From Molanna angustata (Eukaryota > Arthropoda > Insecta > Trichoptera > Molannidae): DNA of 64,000 nt. Within the stretch, counting starts at the first letter, position 1; each line of letters starts with the position of its first letter. Below, in pieces: positions 1-10,994 of the stretch. The notes under the pieces are model-generated. The model worked only from the letters and a program-made list of their open reading frames with translations. It was not told the origin of the DNA and did no database searches. The DNA is taken from the NCBI GenBank assembly GCA_963576475.1, contig OY754977.1, positions 27,787,796-27,851,795 of the forward strand, in the 5' to 3' direction. The position numbers were made by a program, and so were the translations under genes.

Positions 1-1139
1 AAATGTGTCGAATACACCAAAACAGTGGGCTGCAGGAAAAATAATATTTTATTTATTTATTTATTTATAAATCTCACATTTCCTCACTTATACAAACCTG
101 TATCGAGATTAAATAATGTAACATAAAAAGAAAGACATATAAATAAAAAAATAATCAGTTTCAAAAGACGTAATAAAATTTATGTTTTTATTAATAAGTA
201 AACATTTTTAATTTGCACTTATTATGTGATCTATATGTGAGCAACACTTAAATTTAAATGATTAAATTTGGTAATATAATAAGCAATCCATTTGTCGTTA
301 GAAAGACGAAAATTTTTTTTTATACAAAATGAAATTAATATTCCTGAATTTTTATGAAGATTTTTCATTTTTCAGAATAATACGTCACAAAGATTTTTAG
401 TAAATAAAGATGGCATTATTCATCATAAATTATATAGAATTTTGTAATATCAACAAAAGAATTTGATTAAATTAAATTTTTCGTCCGATACTTCGTGGAA
501 TTGCAATTAATTCTTTTTTAATGTTCTTTAAATAATTATTTTAATTATTCCAATATTTATTTGATAACAACCGGATGTAAATAGTGAAAAAAAAATATAT
601 TTAATATTAAAAAAATATAAATATAGATATTGATATTGATTGTAATTGATTTTTTTCTTGAGCATGATACACCAATAAGTTATTTATACAATACGTTTCA
701 CATTGAACTAAAAGTTTGGAAACCTCATAATTTGTAATCAAATGTACCTTCTGTTACATTTCATGTTACGATTAATAAGTATTGGAATCTTTCTAGACGT
801 TTAAGGAAGAAGTTAAAATATTTATGTTAACCTTCGATCTACACGTACAAATTATATATTTCAATATCTATTACTTGCCTAACCTTATATATGGATCTTA
901 ATAACATAATAATCTCGGTACTCATATTTGATTACTTTTCAATATGATCCGGAGAACAGGAAGATTGCGTTATGCTTATAAGTGTTGTTATGCTAAATCA
1001 TACTTTCACGATCTGATACCTCCTAGGTCCTATTATCTTCGTGATTTATATTAAACGATTAATTAAATCTACTTAGCTGTATTTTTTAGAAAACTTTGTC
1101 AAACGTAATAACAACATTCAACAACCTTTTTCGAGTTAA
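1..1139. other. AT-rich sequence, no gene seen
   Basis: No reading frame with recognisable protein content on either strand. A short (ATTT)n run lies near 49-68, and poly-A and poly-T runs are scattered through it. I see no element boundary. Confidence 0.5.
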
Positions 1140-1193
1140 ACCCATATAAAATCCACTGTATTTAAATGAAAAATTAGTGGATTTTATATGGGT
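1140..1193. repeat. Perfect 18-bp hairpin
   Basis: Positions 1140-1157 are the exact reverse complement of 1176-1193, with an 18-nt AT-rich loop. A second, imperfect inverted repeat follows at about 1200-1232 (arms around 'ctctttataaat' and 'atttgtaaagag'). Together they look like the remnant of a small inverted-repeat element. No TSD is evident. Confidence 0.6.
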
Positions 1194-1232
1194 TTTCGTG
1201 GCTCTTTATAAATCATAATTTGTAAAGAGTCA

Positions 1233-1924
1233 CGTGATTCTGCGTCGGAAATTTTTGAAAGCTTTGAAAAATTTATATTTTCTAGAAAAAAAATATGAGA
1301 AAATAAATGTTTTTAATTTCTGAATCATGCAAACATAATGTTTTTAATTAGTTGTATGGTGTATTCTTTAAAATATATATTTTTTCACATATATTAAGTC
1401 CACACAGGCACTGAGAATTTGTAGCGAGTCTACTCCACTTTTGGTACTGATGTTGAAGCGATGGGTATCGTCATGACATACATTTTGTAAGACCTGATCA
1501 AGCGACAAAATGAATTATACCTTTTTTTAATTAAAACACCCATATAAAAAAATTAAACAGTCAAAGTGTTAACATCATATTATATATTATTTTTGGTAAA
1601 TTAAAGTTTCAATCTAATTATTAGATAACATATTAGAGTCCCGCAAATTTTATGGGTACTATCGAAATGATTTTTTATGGAGAAATATTTCAAATATTAC
1701 GATTCTGGCTGTTAAGTTTTAGACAATACTATAATTTATCGCTGTCTTAAGTTTGGTAAAAGTAGAAGCAATATTTATTTAGATGTTAAAACATAATATA
1801 TAAAATTAGTTTTAACAAAAAATATAAAAATTTACATTTTTGAAACAAATAATTATTGCAAGAGTTGTAAACTATGTAAAATTTTTTCAATATTGGACAC
1901 TGTTACTTCGTGGTAGAACTCCAT
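1233..1924. other. AT-rich sequence, no gene seen
   Basis: No coding signal, inverted repeat or recognisable TE sequence found. Confidence 0.45.
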
Positions 1925-2001
1925 AATTAATTAAAACTATGAAAATTTTTTTTTTATATTTAATTTTACGTTCTACTAAAATTTTTTCGCAAACGCGACT
2001 T

Positions 2002-2043
2002 CCATTCACCGGTATCGCTCTATGATGAGCATCGTCAGAATGG
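2002..2043 (-). other. Hammerhead-like motif in the PLE repeat, probably inactive
   Basis: Read on the minus strand: stem I CCAUU/AAUGG (5 bp, perfect), core CUGACGA, one extra U, stem II GCUC/GAGC with a 6-nt loop, then GAUA where GAAA is expected, palindrome ACCGGU as a potential dimeric stem III, and G at the cleavage-site nucleotide. PLEs are reported to carry hammerhead ribozymes in their terminal repeats. The A-to-U change in the core and the G at the cleavage position should abolish activity. Confidence 0.5.
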
Positions 2044-2195
2044 TGAACAATAATGATGAAGACAATCTATATATAGATTCACAAAGAGGATAACAACAAT
2101 AGATATGGAAGGGGGCAATTCTAAGAAAAATTAAATACCCGAAAGACATTAAGGTAAATATGTATGCAGGTATAATAAAAATAAAATTGAAGTGA

Positions 2196-2455
2196 AGGAA
2201 TGAATATACAAATATTGTATTAAAAGGACAGCAATTATCTCTTTTATATAGAAAAAACAAAAAGAATGCTTTACATCTTTTATCTCCGGGGTTAAAAACA
2301 TTAACAAAAAATAATAAAAATCGCTGGGTTAAATTAAACTATATTGGGAAATCGTCAAAAAAAATTGGAAATATTTTGAGAAAAAACAATAAAAACATTG
2401 CATTTTATAATGACAATACACTAGGTAAATTCTTAAATAACAGTAAAGATAAAAT
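2196..2455 (+). pseudogene. PLE ORF fragment, RT-endonuclease linker region
   Basis: One open frame from 2196 encodes the segment that precedes the GIY-YIG domain in PLE proteins, including 'LLSPGLKTL', 'KLNYIGKSSKKIGNIL' and 'NDNTLGKFLNNSKDK'. The same peptide, nearly identical, is encoded on the minus strand at 3049-3308. The frame is cut at about 2455, where a second copy of the repeat unit starts, so the endonuclease domain is missing from this copy. Confidence 0.8.
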
Positions 2456-2670
2456 GATGAGCATCGTCAGAATGGTGAACAATAATGATGAAGACAATCT
2501 ATATATAGATTCACAAAGAGGATAACAACAATAGATATGGAAGGGGGCAATTCTAAGAAAAATTAAATACCCGAAAGACATTAAGGTAAATATGTATGCA
2601 GGTATAATAAAAATAAAATTGAAGTGAAGGAATGAATATACAAATATTGTATTAAAAGGACAGCAATTAT
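2453..2670 (+). repeat. Second direct copy of the PLE outer unit
   Basis: This stretch repeats 2022-2240 almost base for base in the same orientation. It starts inside the hammerhead-like motif ('gatgagcatcgtcag') and ends at 'cagcaattat', after which the sequence diverges. The unit lies 3' of the GIY-YIG frame when read on the minus strand, as a terminal repeat would. Confidence 0.8.
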
Positions 2671-2705
2671 ATTGAATAATGGCCAACAGAAAAACCCGAC
2701 ATTAA

Positions 2706-3308
2706 CTATTCTAATGGTAATAATAATGGAGAAGTATTAAAATCTATTTGTGCGTTAATCAAAGGAACGTTGCTGTTACATTTTACTCTATTTATCTCTA
2801 ATATTTCTAGTTTGTCTAATTTTTTACCTTTTCTTAAACTATGTATAAGATTTATCCCAGTTTGTGAGTTAAACGAATGCTCACTCTCAAGTAAATGTGT
2901 CGCAAAGTTCGAAGTGTCTTTTTTCAAACGGAAACACGCAAGATGTTCTTTAAGGCGTGTATTTAAAGATCTACCCGTTTGACCAACATATATACCTGAG
3001 CATGTATTGCATGTAAGAGAGTAAACACCACTACGGTTTAATTTATCGATTTTATCTTTACTGTTATTTAAGAATTTACCTAGTGTATTGTCATTATAAA
3101 ATGCAATGTTTTTATTGTTTTTTCTCAAAATATTTCCAATTTTGTTTGACGATTTCCCAATATAGTTTAATTTAACCCAGCGATTTTTATTATTTTTTGT
3201 TAATGTTTTTAACCCCGGAGATAAAAGATGTAAAGCATTCTTTTTGTTTTTTCTATATAAAAGAGATAATTGCTGTCCTTTTAATACAATATTTGTATAT
3301 TCATTCCT
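2706..3308 (-). pseudogene. Penelope-like protein C-terminus with GIY-YIG endonuclease
   Basis: The frame is open for 200 codons from 3308 (just inside a stop) to the TAA ending at 2706, without a true start. N-terminal residues cover the linker ('VKLNYIGKSSNKIGNIL'). Then comes the GIY-YIG nuclease module with its two hallmarks 'GVYSLTC' and 'GIYVGQTGRSLNTRLKEH', and a Cys pair 'CNTCSG' typical of PLE endonucleases. The conserved Arg and His of the module are present. In the intact element this domain nicks target DNA for priming. The RT is missing, so only the last roughly 200 residues survive. The endonuclease portion itself has no stop or frameshift. Confidence 0.85.
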
Positions 3309-3460
3309 TCACTTCAATTTTATTTTTATTATACCTACATACATATTTACCTTAATGTCTTTCGGGTATTTAATTTTTCTTAGAATTGCCCCCTTCCATA
3401 TCTATTGTTGTTATCCTCTTTGTGAATCTATATATAGATGGTCTTCATCATTATTGTTCA

Positions 3461-3502
3461 CCATTCTGACGATGCTCATCATAGAGCGATACCGGTGAAT
3501 TG
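3461..3502 (+). other. Hammerhead-like motif, right PLE arm
   Basis: This is the plus-strand counterpart of the motif at 2002-2043, with the same CUGACGA core, GCUC/GAGC stem II with a 6-nt loop, GAUA and ACCGGU. Stem I is weaker because AAUGG has become AAUUG. It shares the inactivating changes of the left copy. Confidence 0.45.
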
Positions 3503-3773
3503 AAGTCACGTTTGCGAAAAAAATTTAGTAGAACGTAAAATTAAATATAAAAATTTTTCATAGTTTTAATTAACTATGTAAAACTGTGAAACTAAGGAGA
3601 ACAGAAATAGTTTTTTTTTTATATATTCAGCACCAACAAGACTTGTGGTGATACGGTATATGATGTAGATTACAATTTTTGAATTCACCGTGAATCATTC
3701 TTTTGAATTATGGATAATTATGACTTTCAAGGAAAAACGTGGTAAATATGTATATAATAAACAAATAAATATA

Positions 3774-4312
3774 TTTTTACTCCTCACTAACCCAAGGGGA
3801 TATAGTGGGGAGTTATGTTTTCTTAGTTTTTAAGGCTATTTTTTTATTGCAGATTATCATCAAGTATCATGCTGAGATTGTATTCTGAAAGTTTCATCAC
3901 AATGTATCTGTGTTATGTGTTATGTGCTATGTACTGTGTGCTATATACGGCGTGTTTATTTTACTTTATCAATTATAGACTAAAGTACTCGTACGATTTT
4001 TTTAAAATTTTGCAAATACGTAAATCGAATACTCTCTTAGACTCCGTTAGATTCTGAAGGATATCTGAATAGTGCTTCTCATGTTTTTAAACGTCTAATA
4101 TTTTAAAGTGATCCCAAGCTCAGGAAACTTTAAATATGAAATTTATATTTTAAAATTGGTAAAAAGGCACATCATTTTCATAAGATGACATTGGAAAAAT
4201 ATCGTGTTTTCATAATAAAATATTCACTTAAATAAAAAAATATTGAACATAACTCATTTAATACTTTGTAGCGAGGAGTATAGCGTTAGCCACAACTCAC
4301 TTGTTTTATATA
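3774..4312 (+). mobile_element. R540 unclassified repeat, copy A
   Basis: R540 is a non-coding family defined here by comparing copies within the window. It begins 'actcctcactaaccca', continues through 'ttttttattgcag' and 'tatgtacggcgtgttta', and ends 'cgttggccacaacccactcg'. Subterminal sequences 'ctcctcactaac' and 'gttagtgaggag' are inverted relative to each other. Other copies are at 16936 (-), 29668 (-), 37100, 41548 and 52466. No ORF is shared among copies, so it is probably a non-autonomous element of unknown class. Confidence 0.7.
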
Positions 4313-5138
4313 AAGACGATATTTTAGCGGATGTATTAAAATATTTGCACTCGTAATATTTTGGGTATAAGGAGCAAAGAGTTCAAAAGAGGTCTTCCAA
4401 AAATTGTGCGGTTTTCCATAATACAAGGACAATAGTGTCTGGATTCTTTTCTGATTACGATATATGTAAGACCGTCGTACATTAAATAAATATTCTCGCT
4501 TCATTCGCTTTACTTCAAAATTAACCTTCAGATGTGGACACGTTTTGTGGAATCATGGTGTTTATCTCGTCAAGAAATCTATACATTTAGGTACTTTATA
4601 TTTACCTACCTACTTAGTTTGTTCACACGAGTGACCCTCTTGTAACATTTTTCCTTTGGCAAATTCAGTCTGATTAACATAATTTTATTATCATCTCAAC
4701 GTGAACTGAGAATAAATGTGTTTTGTTACAATAATTTTGAAGATGTAACAGACAGCACATTTCATAAGGTAGTTGATATTATCATCATGAATTATTGTCT
4801 AAGAAATCTTTTTACACAGTTGAATGACCGAATTTACAAATTTAAGTATATGTGCAATTAATAGTGTGACAAATTATTTTTTTTTAATTTTATTTGAAGA
4901 ATACAAACAATGACTGCACTTATAAACTGATAATATATCTTTATACTGTGTGATACACAATTTAAAAAACATATACACGTCCAGCATCAAAAGTATAAAT
5001 CTTTTACAAAAAATCATGGTTATACAGTGCATACAAATAATGTTTGTATAGGTATAAAATATAAGATAGAAAAGAAGAGTTATACAAAAAATAAAGAATA
5101 TACACATATGAAATCGTGAGGGTTTTGATTTCGCCGGT
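4313..5138. other. No recognisable gene
   Basis: AT-rich. A minus-strand open frame at 4286-4504 has a mixed amino-acid composition, but it runs into the R540 end and matches nothing I know. No element boundary seen. Confidence 0.4.
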
Positions 5139-5743
5139 TGGACCAGACTTGCCCCCAATGACAATTTTACTAAGACCCAGATCTGTATACTCTACAAAGC
5201 GCAAATACGTCCAATTATTGAATATGGCAGTCACCTCTGGAGTGGCGCCCCCCAATACCTACTCAAAACCCTCGACGCTGTCCAAAGGCGTGCTATACGT
5301 CTGATTGATGATCCATCACTGACTGATGGATTGCAATCACTAGAACACAGATGCAGAGTTGGTATTTTAAGTTTATTCTATAGATACTACCACGGGAATT
5401 GCTCAGAAGAACTTGCATCTTTGGTCCCTCCTCCACCCACTCGCAACAGAGTCACTCGCTTCACTCAATCGCAGCATCCATTCACAGTGGACCTTCAACA
5501 TATACGAACAAGTCGCTTCTCGAACTCCTTTATTAATACAGCAGCCCGACTGTGGAACGATCTTCCGAATTCTGTGTTTCCATCTTCGTACAACCCGGGT
5601 CTTTTTAAAATCCGAATTAATAAACTCTTTTCTAGATTGCAAACCCCTCCCAACGCTACGTAGTGCGCTTCTTCGGAAGAGTAAAATGGACCCAAATCCT
5701 AATAGCTGGCGTCCCCTACGTAGACATGTTAAAAAAAAAAAAA
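5139..5743 (+). pseudogene. LINE RT C-terminal fragment (Jockey/CR1-like)
   Basis: A continuous frame from about 5139 to the stop at 5663 encodes the thumb and tail of a non-LTR RT: 'YKAQIRPIIEYGSHLWSG', 'LDAVQRRAIRLI', 'CRVGILSLFYRYYHG', then the conserved tail 'SFINTAARLWNDLP' and 'SYNPGLFKIRINKLF'. The catalytic palm is missing, as expected from 5' truncation during target-primed reverse transcription. A short 3' UTR ends in about 14 A residues at 5730-5743. The frame is intact over 170 codons, so the insertion is not ancient. The clade is not certain. Confidence 0.8.
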
Positions 5744-5912
5744 AGGACAGGGAAAAAATCCAATATTTGCGTGTATGCAACTTAAAAAAAATCGATTTAC
5801 ATTACTTTGTTCAAACACGAGTGAGATATTTGCAAAGACCTTATTACTTTAGTATATAAGGTCTTTGGATATTTGTTATAATTGGTTTATAAAACGAATG
5901 CTGTCATCCGTT

Positions 5913-5946
5913 CTGAGGAAGAAACGACGATTTCGAAACCGGTTGT
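5913..5946 (+). other. Hammerhead-like core motif
   Basis: CUGAGGA, one extra A, stem II GAAA/UUUC with a 6-nt loop, then GAAA, the palindrome ACCGGU and U. The core bases are intact, but the flanking sequence does not form a convincing stem I. It has the same architecture as the motifs at 2002, 3461 and 59835. The host element is not resolved. Confidence 0.4.
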
Positions 5947-5950
5947 ATCA

Positions 5951-6924
5951 AATAACTCACTAGTGCTAGTTTAAAAGTGTTTTTTTATTGATAAGTGTTA
6001 TTTAGAACCGACATATTTAAAATATAATTATATATTTAAAGACACAAACAGAACACTGGCATATATAATATCTGCAGTAAAAACATTTTTATTTATTCTA
6101 TTATTATCAATTTTTACTGCACAATTGCTTCATTCAATCTTGGTTGAATCACATCAGCTTTTTATAAATCAGTGGGGTCATTAGCTTTTTTGATTCTTTA
6201 GAGGTCAGGGTTGCGTGAAATGGAAAGTGCTTTCATTATCTTCCGCTCTGAGGCCATACGTCATACGATTTTATCTGGCATATTCATTATACGCACCCAT
6301 TGTACACGGTGTCATGAGCAAGATGCGATGAAATGGTTCACAAAAGAGACAAAGAATCTCTTCTATGATGGCTTTATTTAGTGGTTCAATGTTATTGTTA
6401 AGGTTATAGATAAACGGGCGGTATAATAGGATTACGTAACGAGTTATTTTATGATTATTATCGCCGATAGAATTGCAAAATATTAATTTCAAAGGAATGT
6501 TAATAAGTTATTTACTGAACATTCATCCATAATACAAGGTACATAAAACACGGTACATATCTCTTTCTTTCAACCTCAAAATTCTATCTGTTATATCAGA
6601 ATTCATCACACTCAATGATCTTAATATGTAACAAAAATTAACTTTTCCCTTTGCACATATTATATTACAAAATATTTTTTACAAAGCACTCTTTACAGGG
6701 TAAATTGTCTTAAATACGAGAGAAATATTTAAAACTCAAGATGTGTTTAAATTTTTTTTATTCATTAAAATATCAAAACTTACCATTGACCCACGTTCCT
6801 AGTGGAATAGTCAGGGAAAACAGAGCGTCATGCACCTACATCATTTATTTATTTATTCTTCATAGAGAGTTATACAGTCAACAACAATTTGTAAAAAAAT
6901 AACAATGCATTGCTTAGTTAGTGG
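5951..6924. other. No recognisable gene
   Basis: AT-rich. A minus-strand frame at 6271-6492 has a mixed composition ('IEPLNKAIIEEILCLF') but no identifiable domain. A short (ATTT)n run lies near 6843. Confidence 0.4.
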
Positions 6925-8749
6925 ACCTATAGTTTTCCAATTGTCTTTTATCTCCCTTTTTAAATAATAAAGTAATAGCGGCATTATTCCAATCCGTTGG
7001 TATTATTCCACTGTCCAAGCATTTGTTAAACAAGGCTGTGATTATACATATTAATAAGATCTTCCCCATCAAATTTTATCTCTTCAATCACTATATCATC
7101 GTCTCCTGGTGACTTGCTGTTTTTCATTTTCTTCATGTCATGAAAAATTTCATCTTTGGTGATTTCTGGGAGATCTTCTGAGCCAACGTTCATGATTCTT
7201 GGTCTGGGTGCCTCAGTTCTTCTTTCCTCTTGTATCTGGCTAGAGTATAGTTAAGTATAGAATGCTTCTACGATATTAGGGAGCTCCGCCATGTTATTGC
7301 TCACACTTCCATCATTCCTTAATAAAGTCGTGATATTTTGTTTACCATCTCCTAGCTTTCTTTGAAATACTTTTGCTCCCCCATTTTCTGCTATAATGTG
7401 TTCCACGATTGCATCGTTATATTTTTGTGATGTCCTTTCGAATTTCTCTTCGAATGGTTTTGTTTAGTTCTTTATATTCTTGGCATCTGAATAAACCTTT
7501 GTGCCTCATTTGCCTGCGTTGGCCCAAAAATTTTCTAGTCTGGAGTGATATTTTACATTCATGTATCTTTGATGTTTTGATGTTATTGATGGCTCTATGT
7601 ATGTTCTCTTTGATATGTATAGATGTTGTTTATTGATTCGGATAGATCTATTGAGTTTTTATTTAATTCTGATTTAAATGATGCTTCGTATGCTTCTTTA
7701 TTATTCTGTACAATCTTCCCGATTTCCCCTGTACTTCTTTTCTTCAATATCTTTGGTCTTTCTAGTTTTGTATTGATGCATATATTCGTTCTCACCAGTC
7801 TGTGATCGCTTCCTGTTGAGAAAGCATTCAGTACGTTCACATCTTTGACTATATTCTCATTACTTGCCATTATGTAGTCAATTTCATTCAGAGTTCTCCC
7901 ATCGGGACTCATCCATGTCCATTTACTTTGAGCTTTCTTTTAGAAATGTATTCATGGCATACAAGTGTTGTTCTTGAATAAAGTTTAGCAATAGTTTTCC
8001 TTTTTCATTTCGTGTGCCATATCCGTGCATTCCAACGTTTTTCTCGTCTGGGTCTTTCTTCCTTCCCAATTAAGCATAAAAATCACATATAACTAGTGTG
8101 TATTTTGTCATATTTTCCCTCAAGCATTTATTCAGGTCGTCATAAAATTCCTCAATCTCATGTTCTGACGCGTCTGATGTAGGTGCGTACACTTGAATTA
8201 TTTTGATTGAATACCGTGTGTTTATTTTTAGTATCAAATAAACGATTCTCTCTGATATGCCTTTAATGGTAGTTATGTGTCTTGTTAGTTTTTTGTTGAC
8301 CAGGAATCCAACACCACTATAAGTGATATTGTCATATCCCTTATAAAAGAACATGTTTCCTGACGTCAACGTTTTACATTCCTCTGCACGTCTCTTCACC
8401 TCTGATAACCCAAGTATATCCCATTTGATTTGCTTTTGTTCCTCCTCTAATTCATATAGGCGGTCATCCGTTCTCAAAGTCCTTGTGTTGTACGTAGCTA
8501 GGGTCAGTTTTAGTTTGGCTTTATCCAGTGATTCTTAGCACCCTCTGTCTGCGCCTTAATCTGGCCGCTACCTTGACCAGAGGTTAGCAGACTGCTGGGG
8601 ACTGAGGGCCTTCCTTTTTGTTTCCTGTCCATGGGGGTTTTTGGCAGTTGAAACACCACGCTTGCCAAACGTGTTGGTGAGTCTTCCGTTTTCGTTAGCC
8701 TTGTAGAGCATATAAGCCGCCGGGACATATTAACATACATCCCAACCAT
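6925..8749 (-). pseudogene. RTE-clade LINE: endonuclease kept, RT cut off
   Basis: On the minus strand a leader frame (8749-8510) ends 'GQIKAQTEGAKNHWIKPN' and overlaps, one frame shifted, the start of an APE-type endonuclease 'LTLATYNTRTL' near 8510. The domain continues through 'WDILGLSEVKRR', 'IIQVYAPTSD' and 'LVICDFYA' (normally GDFNA, so a catalytic position is changed). After a stop and a frameshift near 8070-7912 it reads 'WMSPDGRTLNEIDYI' and the SDH motif 'GSDHRLVR'. The RT begins with 'NSKSPGDDDIV' near 7130 and stops after box 2 '[13 protein letters not shown]' near 6930. Loss of the 3' part with the 5' end retained is the reverse of usual LINE truncation and suggests a later deletion. 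Confidence 0.85.
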
Positions 8750-8880
8750 CTATACCCTCACCAAGTTTCCAGGGGCACCACTTTGAGGTGAAAATCGGAA
8801 AATGGGAACAGCTATCGTGCCGTATCCTTTGTTCTCTTCTAAAAAAGCCCAAGAGATCCGTCCAACAGCTGCCCCCCCCT

Positions 8881-9162
8881 TATATTCTGCGAAAATGATT
8901 TAATTTAAAATAATTTAAACTTCTTCATAAGCTGGCGTTGAGAAGATGTAGATAATTCTTGAACACTCGCTGTACCCACTTATCTACTAATTTGCTTGTA
9001 GAAAAATCTTATAATTAATTTGGTTCATATCCTTGAACTTCATAACGACTATTTGTATAAAATTAAGATATAATATTTTATAAACTAAGGCAATCGCTTT
9101 TAACGATAAAATAGTTGAAATTAACAAAATAATAAAATAAAATATCTTTATTTATTACGTAG
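8881..9162. other. No recognisable gene
   Basis: AT-rich spacer between the 5' end of the RTE element and a possible exon at 9163. Confidence 0.35.
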
Positions 9163-9322
9163 ATATTCAGACAAAACCAGGCGAAAAAACTTGGAATCTT
9201 ATGGTCGGTGATTTTAGTTTGTGTGTTCAAGACGATTTAAATAGCAATAAACGTGAATATATGAGATGGCGAGTATTTGTGAATTGTAGTAGTGGCTTTG
9301 TCGTTTTTGGACGATAAATAAA
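9163..9322 (+). other. Possible terminal exon, unidentified
   Basis: An AG acceptor context ('ttattacgtag') is followed by an open frame of 50 codons (9165-9317) with a balanced composition, including 'TKPGEKTWNLMVGDFSLC' and 'REYMRWRVFVNC'. The stop overlaps an AATAAA at 9317-9322. It is too short for a confident call and I recognise no domain. It could be a host terminal exon or a chance frame. Confidence 0.22.
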
Positions 9323-9777
9323 ATTATTTTTATTCTGCGGCGTGAGAAGTGTATCGTACAGGAAGTCTGATAATCTCATTGAACATCTTATAGGTAGTGA
9401 AGTAATACATTATCTCGTATGTGGATGACGTTTGTACCAATTAAGTGGACTTAAAATATTCAAATTCACCAGACATGGGGTAATTAAATTAAAGATATGA
9501 GTAACCGCTGACCACGATATACATAAGTATATTGTATCCATTAGCAATTACAAACACAAGCTAAACAAGAACCAGCCTAATGTGGAACCACATATGTAAT
9601 TTGGCATTTATATTTAAGTGTTTAAATTCTGTTTCTACTACAATTTACCATAGACAATATCGATTAAATAATGCAGTACTAATTATTACGTACATAATGT
9701 ATATTATACATTATATGCATCGAAAATATGCAGAATGATAAATCATAATGTCTCAATAGAAACAAACAATCATGCAA

Positions 9778-10135
9778 TGTCCCTCACAGGGTAAGCAGAG
9801 CTCCACACAACTCCACATTTTTCTATCTTGACACGCCTCCATCGCCTTATAAACATTCACGCGTCTCATACATACTAGTATGGTTGTAGTTCATTGTAAT
9901 TTATTCATTTCAAAAAACAAATATTGCTTCTCTGAGCTGGAAATACTGGTTTGTAAGAAGAAATTTCCATAGGGCAAAAACTCGTCACTTGCGCAGGGTG
10001 CAAGGAAGTGTTTATTATTATTATGATCTAAAGCTTTTTACATTTCCTTCTTCAGGACGTCGTTCATGCCATCCTAGTCTTCGACCCAGACCTCTCCTTC
10101 TATTCCTATCAACTTCGTATATTTATTTCGTCAGC
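9778..10135 (-). pseudogene. Degenerate RTE-like LINE tail, split
   Basis: 9778-9880 resembles the minus-strand LINE tail at 14462-14700 ('gggtaagcagag', 'cgtctcatacat'). 10030-10135 continues the same tail further upstream ('atttccttcttcagg', 'catgccatcctagtctt'). The roughly 150 bp between them is unrelated. No intact frame remains. Confidence 0.55.
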
Positions 10136-10324
10136 CCTTCTAATTGATTCCAAAATTAAAGCCTTTTTTAAAACTTTTCGAAAAATATGTTGAAATGATT
10201 TTTGTTCAAACAATTTTCGATAGGCATAAAATTTTAAATAATTAGAAAATGATTAAGTGCCACCAACAGCAAATTTGGATATTTTGAATGAAATATTTAA
10301 ATTCAACATCCCGATGCCGACAGT

Positions 10325-10440
10325 TTCACCGACCGCCGTGGTTTGGTGTTTGCTCGTTTGATTTTTGTGCTGGTGTCCTGGTTTCGATATCAAGCATGGG
10401 CGAAATTTATTGTATTGTATTTTATTTTGAATTTAATTTA
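10325..10440 (+). mobile_element. tRNA-derived SINE family 3, degenerate
   Basis: It begins 'gaccgccgtggtttggtgtttgc' and has a B-box-like 'ctggtttcgat' followed by 'gcgaaatttatt'. It matches, with many changes, the better copy at 55975-56143 on the opposite strand. Confidence 0.5.
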
Positions 10441-10994
10441 TCGTCAGAAGCTTAGAGTGCAAAAAATAAAAAAAAAATATTCAAATAATTAAATAATATA
10501 CTTATTTTTCAAAGTGTGAAGTTCCCTCGACGGCGACTATCACTATTATAGACTTTCGGTCCTGGAAGTCCAAAAAAGCTCCTTAACAATCCTTAAACTG
10601 GTCCACTCACGAATGTTTCTGAGCCATGAATAAATGATGTCATATAATCTAATTATTTAAACGATATATTTTAAATTCTTGAAGCAGCTCTTCAAAGATA
10701 AAAACATAATTATAAATAACGTATTAGGGCATCGAAGAGGTGCAATATGTAACATTATAAATCATTTATTTTAAATCGATCTATGTAATATAATATGTAT
10801 AATGGCGATTACCTTGCACTGAATGCATGTTTTTTTTTGCATCATTCATTTGGTAAATTATGTCATTTGATTATGTAGTAGCACAACACCGAGGTCACTC
10901 TAATTATTTGTTGTTGAAAATAACATACAGTCATATGTATAGGTTTTGATATTTATATTCTTTTTTAGTTATTTATGATTCATCTGACATAGTT
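10441..10994. other. No recognisable gene
   Basis: AT-rich, with no coding or TE signal that I can support. Confidence 0.4.

Larger units (their letters stand above)
1925..3577. mobile_element. Penelope-like element, inverted-duplicate insertion
   Basis: The left arm (1925-2455) and right arm (3049-3577) are near-identical reverse complements of about 530 bp each. Between them are a third, direct copy of the outer unit (2453-2670) and a minus-strand GIY-YIG coding segment. Each arm holds the same junction between a repeat unit and the end of the PLE ORF, so that junction predates the duplication. PLEs are retroelements whose protein combines an RT with a C-terminal GIY-YIG endonuclease, and they are known for flanking repeats in direct or inverted order. 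Here the RT core is absent, so the element is dead. Transcribed through, the locus would fold into a roughly 530-bp hairpin. Confidence 0.85.

Noticed and set aside
2006..3498. Three nearly identical hydrophobic proteins at 2006-2260, 2405-2686 and 3244-3498
   Set aside because: They are antisense translations of the repeated PLE unit; the real coding is on the other strand.
5403..5859. Overlapping frames around the LINE C-terminus (both strands)
   Set aside because: Shadows of the frame 5139-5663, which alone carries the conserved LINE tail motifs.
7409..7805. Plus-strand frames over the RTE element
   Set aside because: They are antisense to the clearly recognisable endonuclease and RT on the minus strand.
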